The notes under the pieces are model-generated. The model worked only from the letters and a program-made list of their open reading frames with translations. It was not told the origin of the DNA and ran no database searches. A DNA stretch of 64,000 bases from Flagellimonas allohymeniacidonis. Lineage in GTDB: Bacteria > Bacteroidota > Bacteroidia > Flavobacteriales > Flavobacteriaceae. The stretch spans positions 783,290 through 847,289 of the forward strand of contig NZ_SGIU01000001.1 in NCBI RefSeq assembly GCF_004296335.1, written 5' to 3'. Positions 53,778 through 60,905 of this stretch are shown here, one piece after another; the first letter of the stretch is position 1, and each line of letters starts with the position of its first letter. The translations under genes were made by a program, and so were the position numbers.

Positions 53778-54227
53778 ATGAAAAATTTTATGCTTTTTTT
53801 ATTCTTAGTTGCCTTGGCAGGCCCTTTAACCACCTTGAATGCCCAAAAAGGAATGGGTGAATCTGAAGGTATTGCAAAAACTGGAGAGATTCCAGAAATG
53901 CAGACCATTTCAGGTCTTGTTACCGAAATTAAGAAAGGACCTTGTACCTATACGGTTGGAAAATCTGTTTCAGGTACACATCTTATGGTCCAAACAGAGG
54001 ATGATGTGGTTTTGAACATTCATCTGGGGCCTACTGCCAAAATATTTGACTTTATTGAAGACGCAAAAGGTCATCACTTGGAAGCTATCGTGTTCACAAC
54101 GGAAAAACTACCTGAAAATCATTTCATTGCCAAGGAAGTGACATATAATGAAAATAAATTGGTGCTACGGAATGGATATCTAAAACCATTTTGGGCTCAC
54201 AAAAAAGGTAGAGAATACTGGAAGTGA
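53778..54227 (+). CDS. Small exported protein of unknown function
   Basis: 149 residues from the ATG at 53778 (signal ends T-L-N-A-Q). The mature part has an OB-like strand pattern (S-G-L-V-T-E-I-K-K-G-P-C-T-Y-T-V) and a basic tail. One Cys. No family recognised; the strand pattern suggests a DNA/ligand-binding barrel in the periplasm. Convergent with the S24 repressor gene. Confidence 0.72.
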   Translation: MKNFMLFLFLVALAGPLTTLNAQKGMGESEGIAKTGEIPEMQTISGLVTEIKKGPCTYTVGKSVSGTHLMVQTEDDVVLNIHLGPTAKIFDFIEDAKGHHLEAIVFTTEKLPENHFIAKEVTYNENKLVLRNGYLKPFWAHKKGREYWK

Positions 54228-54270
54228 AACGTCAAGAACTGTTTCTCCTTCTCAAAAGAATGGGGTAGAA

Positions 54271-55032
54271 TCAATTCTTTACTTGGCCCACCTGTCTCTT
54301 TAACTCTTCCATCGATTGCTGTAGTTGCCTTAGCAGTCCTGTTTCGGTATTGGCATCCACATTAAAGGTCAATTTACTGCTCACTTCCCAAATTTCCTGA
54401 ATTTGAAATGGTTTGATATCGTAAGGTGGATAGGATTCATTCAAGGAAACCAAAGTAATATTATTTGAATTCGGCCTTTTCTCAATCTTTTTGACCATGA
54501 CAGAATCCTGCAATACCACCACATACATTTTATTGGCACTTACATGATCAATGTGCTCAATAGCCCTTGCCAATACCCATTCACCAGGTCTTAAGTTGGG
54601 CAACATACTATCCCCTTCTACTTGAAAACCGCGATAGGTAGCGTTTCGAAACTCTGGAATTGGTAAATCAAAAGCAGGGAGTTGTTGGTACCAACTGGTG
54701 TCTTGAATATTCTGTGGATATCCCGCGGCCGCTTTTGCATTCACAAGTACCATGTTATCCCTATCTGCAGAATCTACGGTAACAACCTTGGGAATAACAT
54801 TGGTATGGGAAGTCTCCAAATACTTTTCCTCACTTTCTCCAAAAAGCCAAAGGGGATTTATCTTGAACTGCTTCAAGAGCTCAGCCACAACCTTACCGGA
54901 TAATTTGGTCCGTCCTCTTTCAATATCAGCAGTGGTACTGGATATTCCCAGTAATTTGGCAAACTCAGCTTGGGTATGCCCCAGCTCTCGACGAATATCC
55001 GTAAACCGTTTTAAAGTGATTTCATTTTCCAT
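54271..55032 (-). CDS. XRE-HTH/S24 LexA-CI-like self-cleaving repressor
   Basis: 253 residues. The XRE helix-turn-helix is at about 8-60 (T-Q-A-E-F-A-K-L-L-G-I). The S24 peptidase domain has the Ala103-Gly104 cleavage bond in K-A-A-A-G-Y, catalytic Ser142 in E-G-D-S-M, and Lys181 in V-M-V-K-K. This is the LexA/CI architecture, in which RecA-stimulated self-cleavage relieves repression. Divergent from a DNA-repair trio across an intergenic region with repeated operator-like sites, so it is the likely damage-responsive repressor of those genes and itself. Confidence 0.9.
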   Translation of the reverse strand: MENEITLKRFTDIRRELGHTQAEFAKLLGISSTTADIERGRTKLSGKVVAELLKQFKINPLWLFGESEEKYLETSHTNVIPKVVTVDSADRDNMVLVNAKAAAGYPQNIQDTSWYQQLPAFDLPIPEFRNATYRGFQVEGDSMLPNLRPGEWVLARAIEHIDHVSANKMYVVVLQDSVMVKKIEKRPNSNNITLVSLNESYPPYDIKPFQIQEIWEVSSKLTFNVDANTETGLLRQLQQSMEELKRQVGQVKN

Positions 55033-55070
55033 AGATACTTCTAGGTTGAGTTATTTCAAATATAGGTAAT

Positions 55071-55140
55071 TTGGATTATTTCCAAAAATATTTTGGATTA
55101 TTTCCATAATTAGGAATATTTCCATAATTTTGGATTAATT
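55071..55140. promoter_or_regulatory. Three to four operator-like palindromes
   Basis: TTGGATTATTTCCAA (55071-55085), TTGGATTATTTCCAT (55093-55107), TAGGAATATTTCCAT (55111-55125), then a half site TTGGATTAA near 55130. Arms GGA/TCC are about 9 bp apart centre to centre, and sites repeat every 18-22 bp. They fill the space between the S24 repressor and the radical-SAM gene. Confidence 0.72.
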
Positions 55141-55152
55141 ACAACCTCTGCT

Positions 55153-56415
55153 ATGAATTTTGAAAGAATCCGTGAAAAATTGAACATCTTGGCCGATGCA
55201 GCAAAATATGATGTTTCCTGTGCCAGTAGTGGCAGTAACCGTTCGAACAAAAACAAAGGCTTGGGAAACAGTACAAGCATGGGTATTTGTCATAGCTACA
55301 CAGAAGATGGGCGTTGTATATCCCTTCTCAAAATCCTATTGACCAACCATTGCATTTATGATTGTGCTTACTGCGTTACCCGAAAGAGCAATGATGTTAA
55401 AAGGGCTGCTTTTAAGATTCAGGAGGTGGTGGACCTTACCATTAATTTTTACCGAAGAAATTATATTGAGGGCCTTTTTTTGAGTTCGGGCATTTTCAAA
55501 AATCCGGATTATACCATGGAGCGGTTGATTGCAGTGGCAAAAAAGCTGAGGGAAGAAGAGAATTTTAATGGCTACATCCATTTAAAGTCTATACCGGGCG
55601 CTAGTGACGAACTTATGTACGAAGCTGGTCTTTACGCGGATCGGCTTTCTGTGAATATTGAAGTTCCTACCGTTTCAGGTTTGAAACTTTTGGCTCCTGA
55701 TAAAAAACATGAGGACTTTACAAATCCCATGTTGAAGGTCAAAAATGAATTGATTCGCTATAAAAACGAACACAAGGTTATCAAAAGCACACCAAAGTAC
55801 GCCCCTGCCGGACAGAGCACCCAAATGATTGTGGGAGCAACCAACGAGACAGATAAGGATGTAATGTATTCTGCTACCTACTACTATAAAGAGTATCATA
55901 TGAAACGGGTTTATTACTCAGGATATGTTCCCGTGGCCGAAGACCACCGTTTACCCTCCATAGGTTCACAAGTACCCATGCTAAGGGAGAATCGCCTTTA
56001 TCAAACAGATTGGTTGCTACGTTTTTACGGTTTTGCGGTAAATGAGATTCTAAATGACAATCATCCAAATTTAGACGTGGACATCGACCCAAAACTCTCT
56101 TGGGCTTTGCGAAACCTCCATTTATTCCCAGTGAATATCAACAAAGCGGAGAAGCGAATGCTAGCTCGTATCCCAGGTTTCGGTATGCTTTCCGTCGAAA
56201 AAATCATAAAGGCTAGAAAGTTTCGAAAATTGAACTGGGACCACCTGAAAAAAATTGGGGTAGCACTCAATCGTGCCAAATATTTCATTGTCTGCGATTC
56301 CCGTCAATGGGAAAAACGTGATTTGGAAGCGGAAAGAATAAAGGGCCTAATTCTTCAAAATTCAAATGGAAAGTTTAGGTCCCAGTATAGTAATCAATTG
56401 CAACTGTTCAATTGA
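55153..56415 (+). CDS. Putative DNA modification/repair radical SAM protein
   Basis: 420 residues. Radical-SAM cluster motif C-I-Y-D-C-A-Y-C has Cys67, Cys71 and Cys74 (CxxxCxxC), typical of the TIGR03916 family. A helix-hairpin-helix DNA-binding segment (I-P-G-F-G-M-L-S-V-E-K-I) lies near residue 338. The family is genomically paired with the TIGR03915 glycosylase-like protein, which is indeed next. Expression is probably held by the S24 repressor. Confidence 0.93.
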   Translation: MNFERIREKLNILADAAKYDVSCASSGSNRSNKNKGLGNSTSMGICHSYTEDGRCISLLKILLTNHCIYDCAYCVTRKSNDVKRAAFKIQEVVDLTINFYRRNYIEGLFLSSGIFKNPDYTMERLIAVAKKLREEENFNGYIHLKSIPGASDELMYEAGLYADRLSVNIEVPTVSGLKLLAPDKKHEDFTNPMLKVKNELIRYKNEHKVIKSTPKYAPAGQSTQMIVGATNETDKDVMYSATYYYKEYHMKRVYYSGYVPVAEDHRLPSIGSQVPMLRENRLYQTDWLLRFYGFAVNEILNDNHPNLDVDIDPKLSWALRNLHLFPVNINKAEKRMLARIPGFGMLSVEKIIKARKFRKLNWDHLKKIGVALNRAKYFIVCDSRQWEKRDLEAERIKGLILQNSNGKFRSQYSNQLQLFN

Positions 56416-56446
56416 AAAAAGTATAAACATCAAAAAACAATAGATC

Positions 56447-57223
56447 ATGAACCCTTCAAAAATCCTCATCTACGACGGTAGCTTCAACGGCTTCCTCACT
56501 TCAGTCTTTGTAGCCTTCGAAGAGAAAATCAATGTGGTGGACATTCAACCCAACCACCAACAGCAAAGTGGTCTCTTCTCGGAGACGGAGACCATTTTCA
56601 CCCATGTTTCCAAAGCCAAAAGGGTATGGAATGGCGTTCGAAACAAAAGTCATTCCGCCATCTCCAATATTTACTTCACCTTTCTAAGTGAGACCGAGGG
56701 TGTTGAGCTCCTCTTATTTCGTTACATTCAAAAGTTAATGCTGTCCAAGCATCAAAAGCACAGTGATTTCTCTGATGAAACTGTATTACGCATCAGCCAG
56801 CTCGCCCGTTCCGTCGGCCGGGAGAAACACCGTATGGAGGCTTTTGTACGTTTTCAATTGACCAAGGACAATATCTATTTTGCCAACATCGAGCCTGACT
56901 TCAATGTGTTGCCTTTAATATCCAAGCACTTTAGAAACCGATACGCGGACCAGCAATGGTTGATTTACGATGTGAAACGCAAATATGGGATTTTCTATGA
57001 CCTGGAACGTGTTGAACTGGTATCCCTGAATTTAAGCGAAATACATTATAATAAAATCAGAAAAAGTGATGCTTTCCGCACTGAGGAATATGATTACCAA
57101 ACCCTCTGGAACGATTACTTTAAAAGTACGGGCATCAAATCGAGAATCAACAGAAAATTGCATACGCAACATGTTCCGAAAAGATATTGGAAGTATCTTT
57201 CGGAGAAAAAGGAAACTGCCTAG
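56447..57223 (+). CDS. TIGR03915-family putative DNA glycosylase/metabolism protein
   Basis: 258 residues. The family start I-L-I-Y-D-G-S-F-N-G-F-L-T is followed by I-S-Q-L-A-R-S-V-G-R-E-K-H-R-M-E-A-F-V-R-F near residue 110 and F-R-N-R-Y-A-D-Q-Q-W-L-I-Y-D near 165. The fold has been linked to uracil-DNA-glycosylase-like enzymes. 31 bp after the radical-SAM gene and 12 bp before the AlkD-like gene, so the three form one operon. Confidence 0.9.
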   Translation: MNPSKILIYDGSFNGFLTSVFVAFEEKINVVDIQPNHQQQSGLFSETETIFTHVSKAKRVWNGVRNKSHSAISNIYFTFLSETEGVELLLFRYIQKLMLSKHQKHSDFSDETVLRISQLARSVGREKHRMEAFVRFQLTKDNIYFANIEPDFNVLPLISKHFRNRYADQQWLIYDVKRKYGIFYDLERVELVSLNLSEIHYNKIRKSDAFRTEEYDYQTLWNDYFKSTGIKSRINRKLHTQHVPKRYWKYLSEKKETA

Positions 57224-57235
57224 GTTACGCTTCGT

Positions 57236-58006
57236 ATGGCCTACAAACAATTAAAACTTTGGTTTGATGCAGAACTAGCCGAATTATTGGCAGAAAAACT
57301 TCTTTCACAGGCGGTCAGTTTTGATAAGGCCTCGTTTGTAAAATCCGTTTCGAAAAAGGTCAGTGCCTTGGAATTGAAAGACAGGGTGGAGTGCATCGCC
57401 GACGAGTTGAACGTTCATCTTTTAGGAAACTATCAGAAAAAGGTGCATTACTTGCAAAACATTCTTGGACCTGAAAATGAAAAAGAAACAGGAATGTTCA
57501 AAGAGTTTTATTGGGTGATGCCGATTGCCAAGTTTGTGGAAAAGTATGGTCTGGAACATTTCGACCTTTCCATGCAAGCTGTTTACGAAATCACCAAGCG
57601 AAATACAGGGGAGTACACCATCCGCCCGTATCTGGAAAAGTTTCCCGAAAAAACCCTGGATACCATGTTACGGTGGTCGCAGAATCCGAATAAACATGTT
57701 CGACGTTTGGCAAGTGAGGGGGTGCGGCCCCGATTACCGTGGGCCAGTAAATTGGATGACTTTGTTGAAGATCCTTCCCCTATTCTACCCATTTTGGAAA
57801 ATCTCAAAGATGATCCAAGCAAGTATGTGCAAAAATCCGTGGCCAATTGTGTAAATGACATTTTAAAGGACAATCCAGAGATAGCAAAAACCTTAGTGGA
57901 AAGTTGGGTGACCGATGCTTCCAAGGAACGGAAGTGGATTATTAAACATGCGCTTAGAAACTTGATTAAGAAACAAGACCCATGGGCATTGCGTGTTGTT
58001 TCCTAA
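57236..58006 (+). CDS. AlkD-like DNA alkylation repair protein
   Basis: 256 residues of helical HEAT-like repeats without a signal peptide. R-R-L-A-S-E-G-V-R-P-R-L-P-W and W-I-I-K-H-A-L-R-N-L-I-K are family landmarks of the DNA alkylation repair (AlkD) group, which excises alkylated bases without base flipping. Position in an apparently damage-inducible operon agrees with the family function. Confidence 0.87.
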   Translation: MAYKQLKLWFDAELAELLAEKLLSQAVSFDKASFVKSVSKKVSALELKDRVECIADELNVHLLGNYQKKVHYLQNILGPENEKETGMFKEFYWVMPIAKFVEKYGLEHFDLSMQAVYEITKRNTGEYTIRPYLEKFPEKTLDTMLRWSQNPNKHVRRLASEGVRPRLPWASKLDDFVEDPSPILPILENLKDDPSKYVQKSVANCVNDILKDNPEIAKTLVESWVTDASKERKWIIKHALRNLIKKQDPWALRVVS

Positions 58007-58092
58007 TTTGTGGTAAACACCGTCATCTCCTTTAATCCAAAACTTGCTAGCTAAAATTCGGACCAAGAATTGTATCTTGGCGTTGAGTTTTT

Positions 58093-58530
58093 ATGATTGC
58101 ACGTAGATTAATAGCATTTGTTTTTATTGCCATTGCCCTCATATTAGGCATCATCTTCTATTCCCAAATTGAATTCCCCGTGGATGTTAGGTCCTATTTC
58201 CGATTCAGCACCTATGATAGGTTTGGGCCACTTGCCATTAGCATAGAGTTGTTGGTGGCAGGTTGGTATTTGTTTACAGGTCATTCGAAAGCCAACTTTG
58301 CTTTGGCCTTGTTTGCTTTCACCGCGCTACTCGACCCCTTCTTTAACCTTACTGGAATTTTTACCAGTATGGTCCCCCTCTATGCTACCCTCCTGTTTGT
58401 GGCATGTGCACTGGTCGCTCTCTATATTGCGTTTTCCAACGCGTTTGGTACCGGTAGAATCTCATTCCTCACAGCTATGGGGAGCTTTGTCCTTGGGGCT
58501 GCAGTTGAGCTTTTCTTCAATTATTGGTAG
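58093..58530 (+). CDS. Four-helix membrane protein of unknown function
   Basis: 145 residues with four hydrophobic segments (about 7-26, 47-62, 72-98, 104-122 and possibly 128-143). No cytoplasmic domain or motif recognised. It has its own gap of 86 bp from the AlkD-like gene, with TATCTTGG (58073-58080) as a weak -7 box. Function unknown. Confidence 0.75.
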   Translation: MIARRLIAFVFIAIALILGIIFYSQIEFPVDVRSYFRFSTYDRFGPLAISIELLVAGWYLFTGHSKANFALALFAFTALLDPFFNLTGIFTSMVPLYATLLFVACALVALYIAFSNAFGTGRISFLTAMGSFVLGAAVELFFNYW

Positions 58531-58574
58531 GGCGAGGAAGTGAGTTTTGCATCAAAGTATTCGGTATGAAGCAC

Positions 58575-59288
58575 TTAGCTTCCCTTTACAGCTCGAAGCG
58601 CCATAAACGCGGGAAATTCGTTTAATTCCTTGAAATGTTTGGGGTCTAAATGCTGAAATTCAGCGACAGGCTTGGGCTCCACCAGTTTTTCGATTAAGAA
58701 CCCATTATCAATAAAAGGCTGAATAATTTCAAAAAGAGGTCTTCTATAACTATTTATCTCTATTGGTTTTCCAAAACTGTTCCAAGTACATTTTACAGGT
58801 TCGACTTCAAAATATTTTTTGGACTTGAAATAGGTATATTCAAAAAAGGGATGTTCAATGGATATGACCACTTTTCCTTTTGGTTTTAAAACTCGGTAAA
58901 ACTCTTGAATGGTCGCATTCCAATCCTTTACGTAATGCATCGCCAATGCACAAAGGACCGTGTCGAAGGTTTTCTTCTTGAACATGGTTAAAGGTTTTTC
59001 CAAATCGTGGACAAAAAAATCCGATGCGTTGGAATTGCGCCTTTGTGCCAGTTCTATCATTTTTGGGCTAAGGTCAAAGCCCTTTATCAGAGCTCCTTCT
59101 TTAAGAAGGATCTCGGCATATTTTCCGGGGCCGCATGCTGCATCCAGAATGGATTTTCCCTTCACATCTTCAAGTAATGCAAGGGTGCTGGGCCGATCAT
59201 AATAGGCATTATGGGGTTTATGGTCAATTTGAGCGTTGTACTCCTCTGCAAGAGACTCGTAGGCCTTGAGTATTTTTTCCTTAAGCAT
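58575..59288 (-). CDS. Class I SAM-dependent methyltransferase
   Basis: 237 residues. SAM-binding motif I is L-D-A-A-C-G-P-G-K-Y near residue 50, acidic loop G-F-D-L-S-P-K near 72, and V-L-C-A-L-A-M-H-Y near 115. The UbiE/COQ5-like pattern suggests a small-molecule substrate, unknown here. It follows the 174-residue hypothetical gene by 5 bp on the same strand. Confidence 0.88.
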   Translation of the reverse strand: MLKEKILKAYESLAEEYNAQIDHKPHNAYYDRPSTLALLEDVKGKSILDAACGPGKYAEILLKEGALIKGFDLSPKMIELAQRRNSNASDFFVHDLEKPLTMFKKKTFDTVLCALAMHYVKDWNATIQEFYRVLKPKGKVVISIEHPFFEYTYFKSKKYFEVEPVKCTWNSFGKPIEINSYRRPLFEIIQPFIDNGFLIEKLVEPKPVAEFQHLDPKHFKELNEFPAFMALRAVKGS

Positions 59289-59293
59289 CGGAT

Positions 59294-59818
59294 TTATTTG
59301 CTTCTTTCCCCAATAAACTGATCGCCCTTGTTCTTAAAAAGCACATTAAATGAGGTGAGGCTACCATAAATTCGGGTAATGTATTGTTGCAAATCAACTT
59401 TCTCTTGATCATCCACGTTTTTGCTGCTGTTGATTTTCTGCTCCATCACTCGAATTCGGTCCCGTACCATAACAATTTTATGAAAAAAGGTTTCAATGGG
59501 CATTTCCTTGTTGGCCAAGTTGTCCCCAGGCTCCAAAATAAGCTTACCCCCTTTCCATTTGTCGGCCAAGGCCACTTTTTCGTGCGTGTCGCTCCATTTT
59601 TCCAATATTTTCACCAAGGAACGTTCCACATCAAAAAAGCTCACCGAGTCCACTTCATCCTCAACCGCTTCGATTACTTCAAAATCGGAATCCAAATCGA
59701 TGGTTTCCAATCCATTTTCCAAAAAGGTGACCCAATAGTGCTTGGAAGATACGTTGGTGACCACTCCCTTTCCGAAATCGGCGTGATCAATTCGAGAACC
59801 AATACCCAATAATTTCAT
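59294..59818 (-). CDS. Hypothetical protein with UvrD-tail-like N-terminus
   Basis: 174 residues, cytoplasmic. The N-terminal 40 residues (I-G-S-R-I-D-H-A-D-F-G-K-G-V-V) resemble the Tudor-like tail of UvrD/PcrA helicases that binds RNA polymerase. The remainder is helical and acidic with a predicted coiled coil near 125-150. Function unknown; precedes the methyltransferase gene in a two-gene unit. Confidence 0.77.
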   Translation of the reverse strand: MKLLGIGSRIDHADFGKGVVTNVSSKHYWVTFLENGLETIDLDSDFEVIEAVEDEVDSVSFFDVERSLVKILEKWSDTHEKVALADKWKGGKLILEPGDNLANKEMPIETFFHKIVMVRDRIRVMEQKINSSKNVDDQEKVDLQQYITRIYGSLTSFNVLFKNKGDQFIGERSK

Positions 59819-59897
59819 AGCTGTTAGAAAAGATTTAAAGTTCTTAGCAAATCAGCACGATTTGCTTTCATTTTTTTCGCGAAGCCTCAAAAATAAT

Positions 59898-60800
59898 CTA
59901 CTCCTTTTCAAAAGCCAATAGGGTTTCGTAAAAATCCTGATAAATGGCTTCGGAATCTATTTCGCTATAAAACTTGATTTTTCGATTTCCATTATCCCTT
60001 GACGTTTGCACCTCGGTGAGGGTTCCAAAGTCTGGATAAATAAATGCAGAGATCAAGACTAAATCCCAAAGAATCCGACTTTTTCTAGAGCCGTCAAGGT
60101 GGTTGGTCCATCGGTCCAATAGAAATTTTCCCAGAAAGTGATCTTGGGTTTTCGCCTGAAGTTCATCAAAGTCAATCTCCATAGCAACAGCAACATTAAT
60201 GGGCATAATAAACATCTCAGCTTCCGAATTCAACAAAACGTCCAAAGCGTAAGGATCCATTAATGGGTTGAAATCATCCCTTTTAAGCACTCTGTTTGCA
60301 AAATCCATAGTCGTGCCCAACCAATACACCTTCAATTTCTTAGCAATCTCCGGTTCCAAGTAAATTGCAGATGCCACATTGGTCAACGCTCCAAGTACTA
60401 AAATTGTTAATTCATCTTTCTCCTTGGCTTGTCTAATAATCTCGTAGGTGGCTGCTGAATGTTGTGCCCTATCTCCCCAATCGTACATCCTAGCGGTAGC
60501 ACCACGAAGGGTTTTTAGATTGAGGTTCATCTCTCCCAAGAGTTGCTGATTCAAGCGATGACTGTTTTCCATGGAATTGGGAACGGCCCAATGGCTAGTC
60601 TGCCAATGCGCAGAGTTCAATGCCGTAATTTCGACCGAGGGCTCCATGAAAATTCGGGCCAATGCATAAAAATCGTCTACCTCATTCCCGGTGTCGGCAT
60701 CAACAATGACCGAACGAACTTCTTGGGCTTGTATGGTACTTGTGCTAAAAGCAAGGCAAACCATCATAGCACACAGAAAAACTCTAACAAATATAGACAT
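59898..60800 (-). CDS. Exported nucleoside hydrolase
   Basis: 300 residues with a signal peptide ending I-Q-A-Q. The calcium-binding D-A-D-T-G-N-E-V-D-D-F signature of nucleoside hydrolases is near residues 34-44. The second metal site Asp is in N-P-L-M-D-P-Y-A near 185 (D-D-F-N-P-L-M-D). It cleaves nucleosides to ribose and base, here in the periplasm. Divergent from uvrA. Confidence 0.9.
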   Translation of the reverse strand: MSIFVRVFLCAMMVCLAFSTSTIQAQEVRSVIVDADTGNEVDDFYALARIFMEPSVEITALNSAHWQTSHWAVPNSMENSHRLNQQLLGEMNLNLKTLRGATARMYDWGDRAQHSAATYEIIRQAKEKDELTILVLGALTNVASAIYLEPEIAKKLKVYWLGTTMDFANRVLKRDDFNPLMDPYALDVLLNSEAEMFIMPINVAVAMEIDFDELQAKTQDHFLGKFLLDRWTNHLDGSRKSRILWDLVLISAFIYPDFGTLTEVQTSRDNGNRKIKFYSEIDSEAIYQDFYETLLAFEKE

Positions 60801-60887
60801 AGGAAATGTTTTCTTAGAAGGTGGTTGTACATGGTCAATTTACAAAATAGAAAACTAAGGTAGCTTCATTTTTACATGCCAAATCGT

Positions 60888-60895
60888 TACTTTTG
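60888..60895 (+). promoter_or_regulatory. -7 promoter box TACTTTTG before uvrA
   Basis: Exact TAnnTTTG, 10 bp upstream of the uvrA ATG. Its position rules against the longer frame beginning at 60876. A T-run at 60867-60873 is in the -33 area. Confidence 0.6.
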
Positions 60896-60905
60896 CGGTT
60901 TTGCT

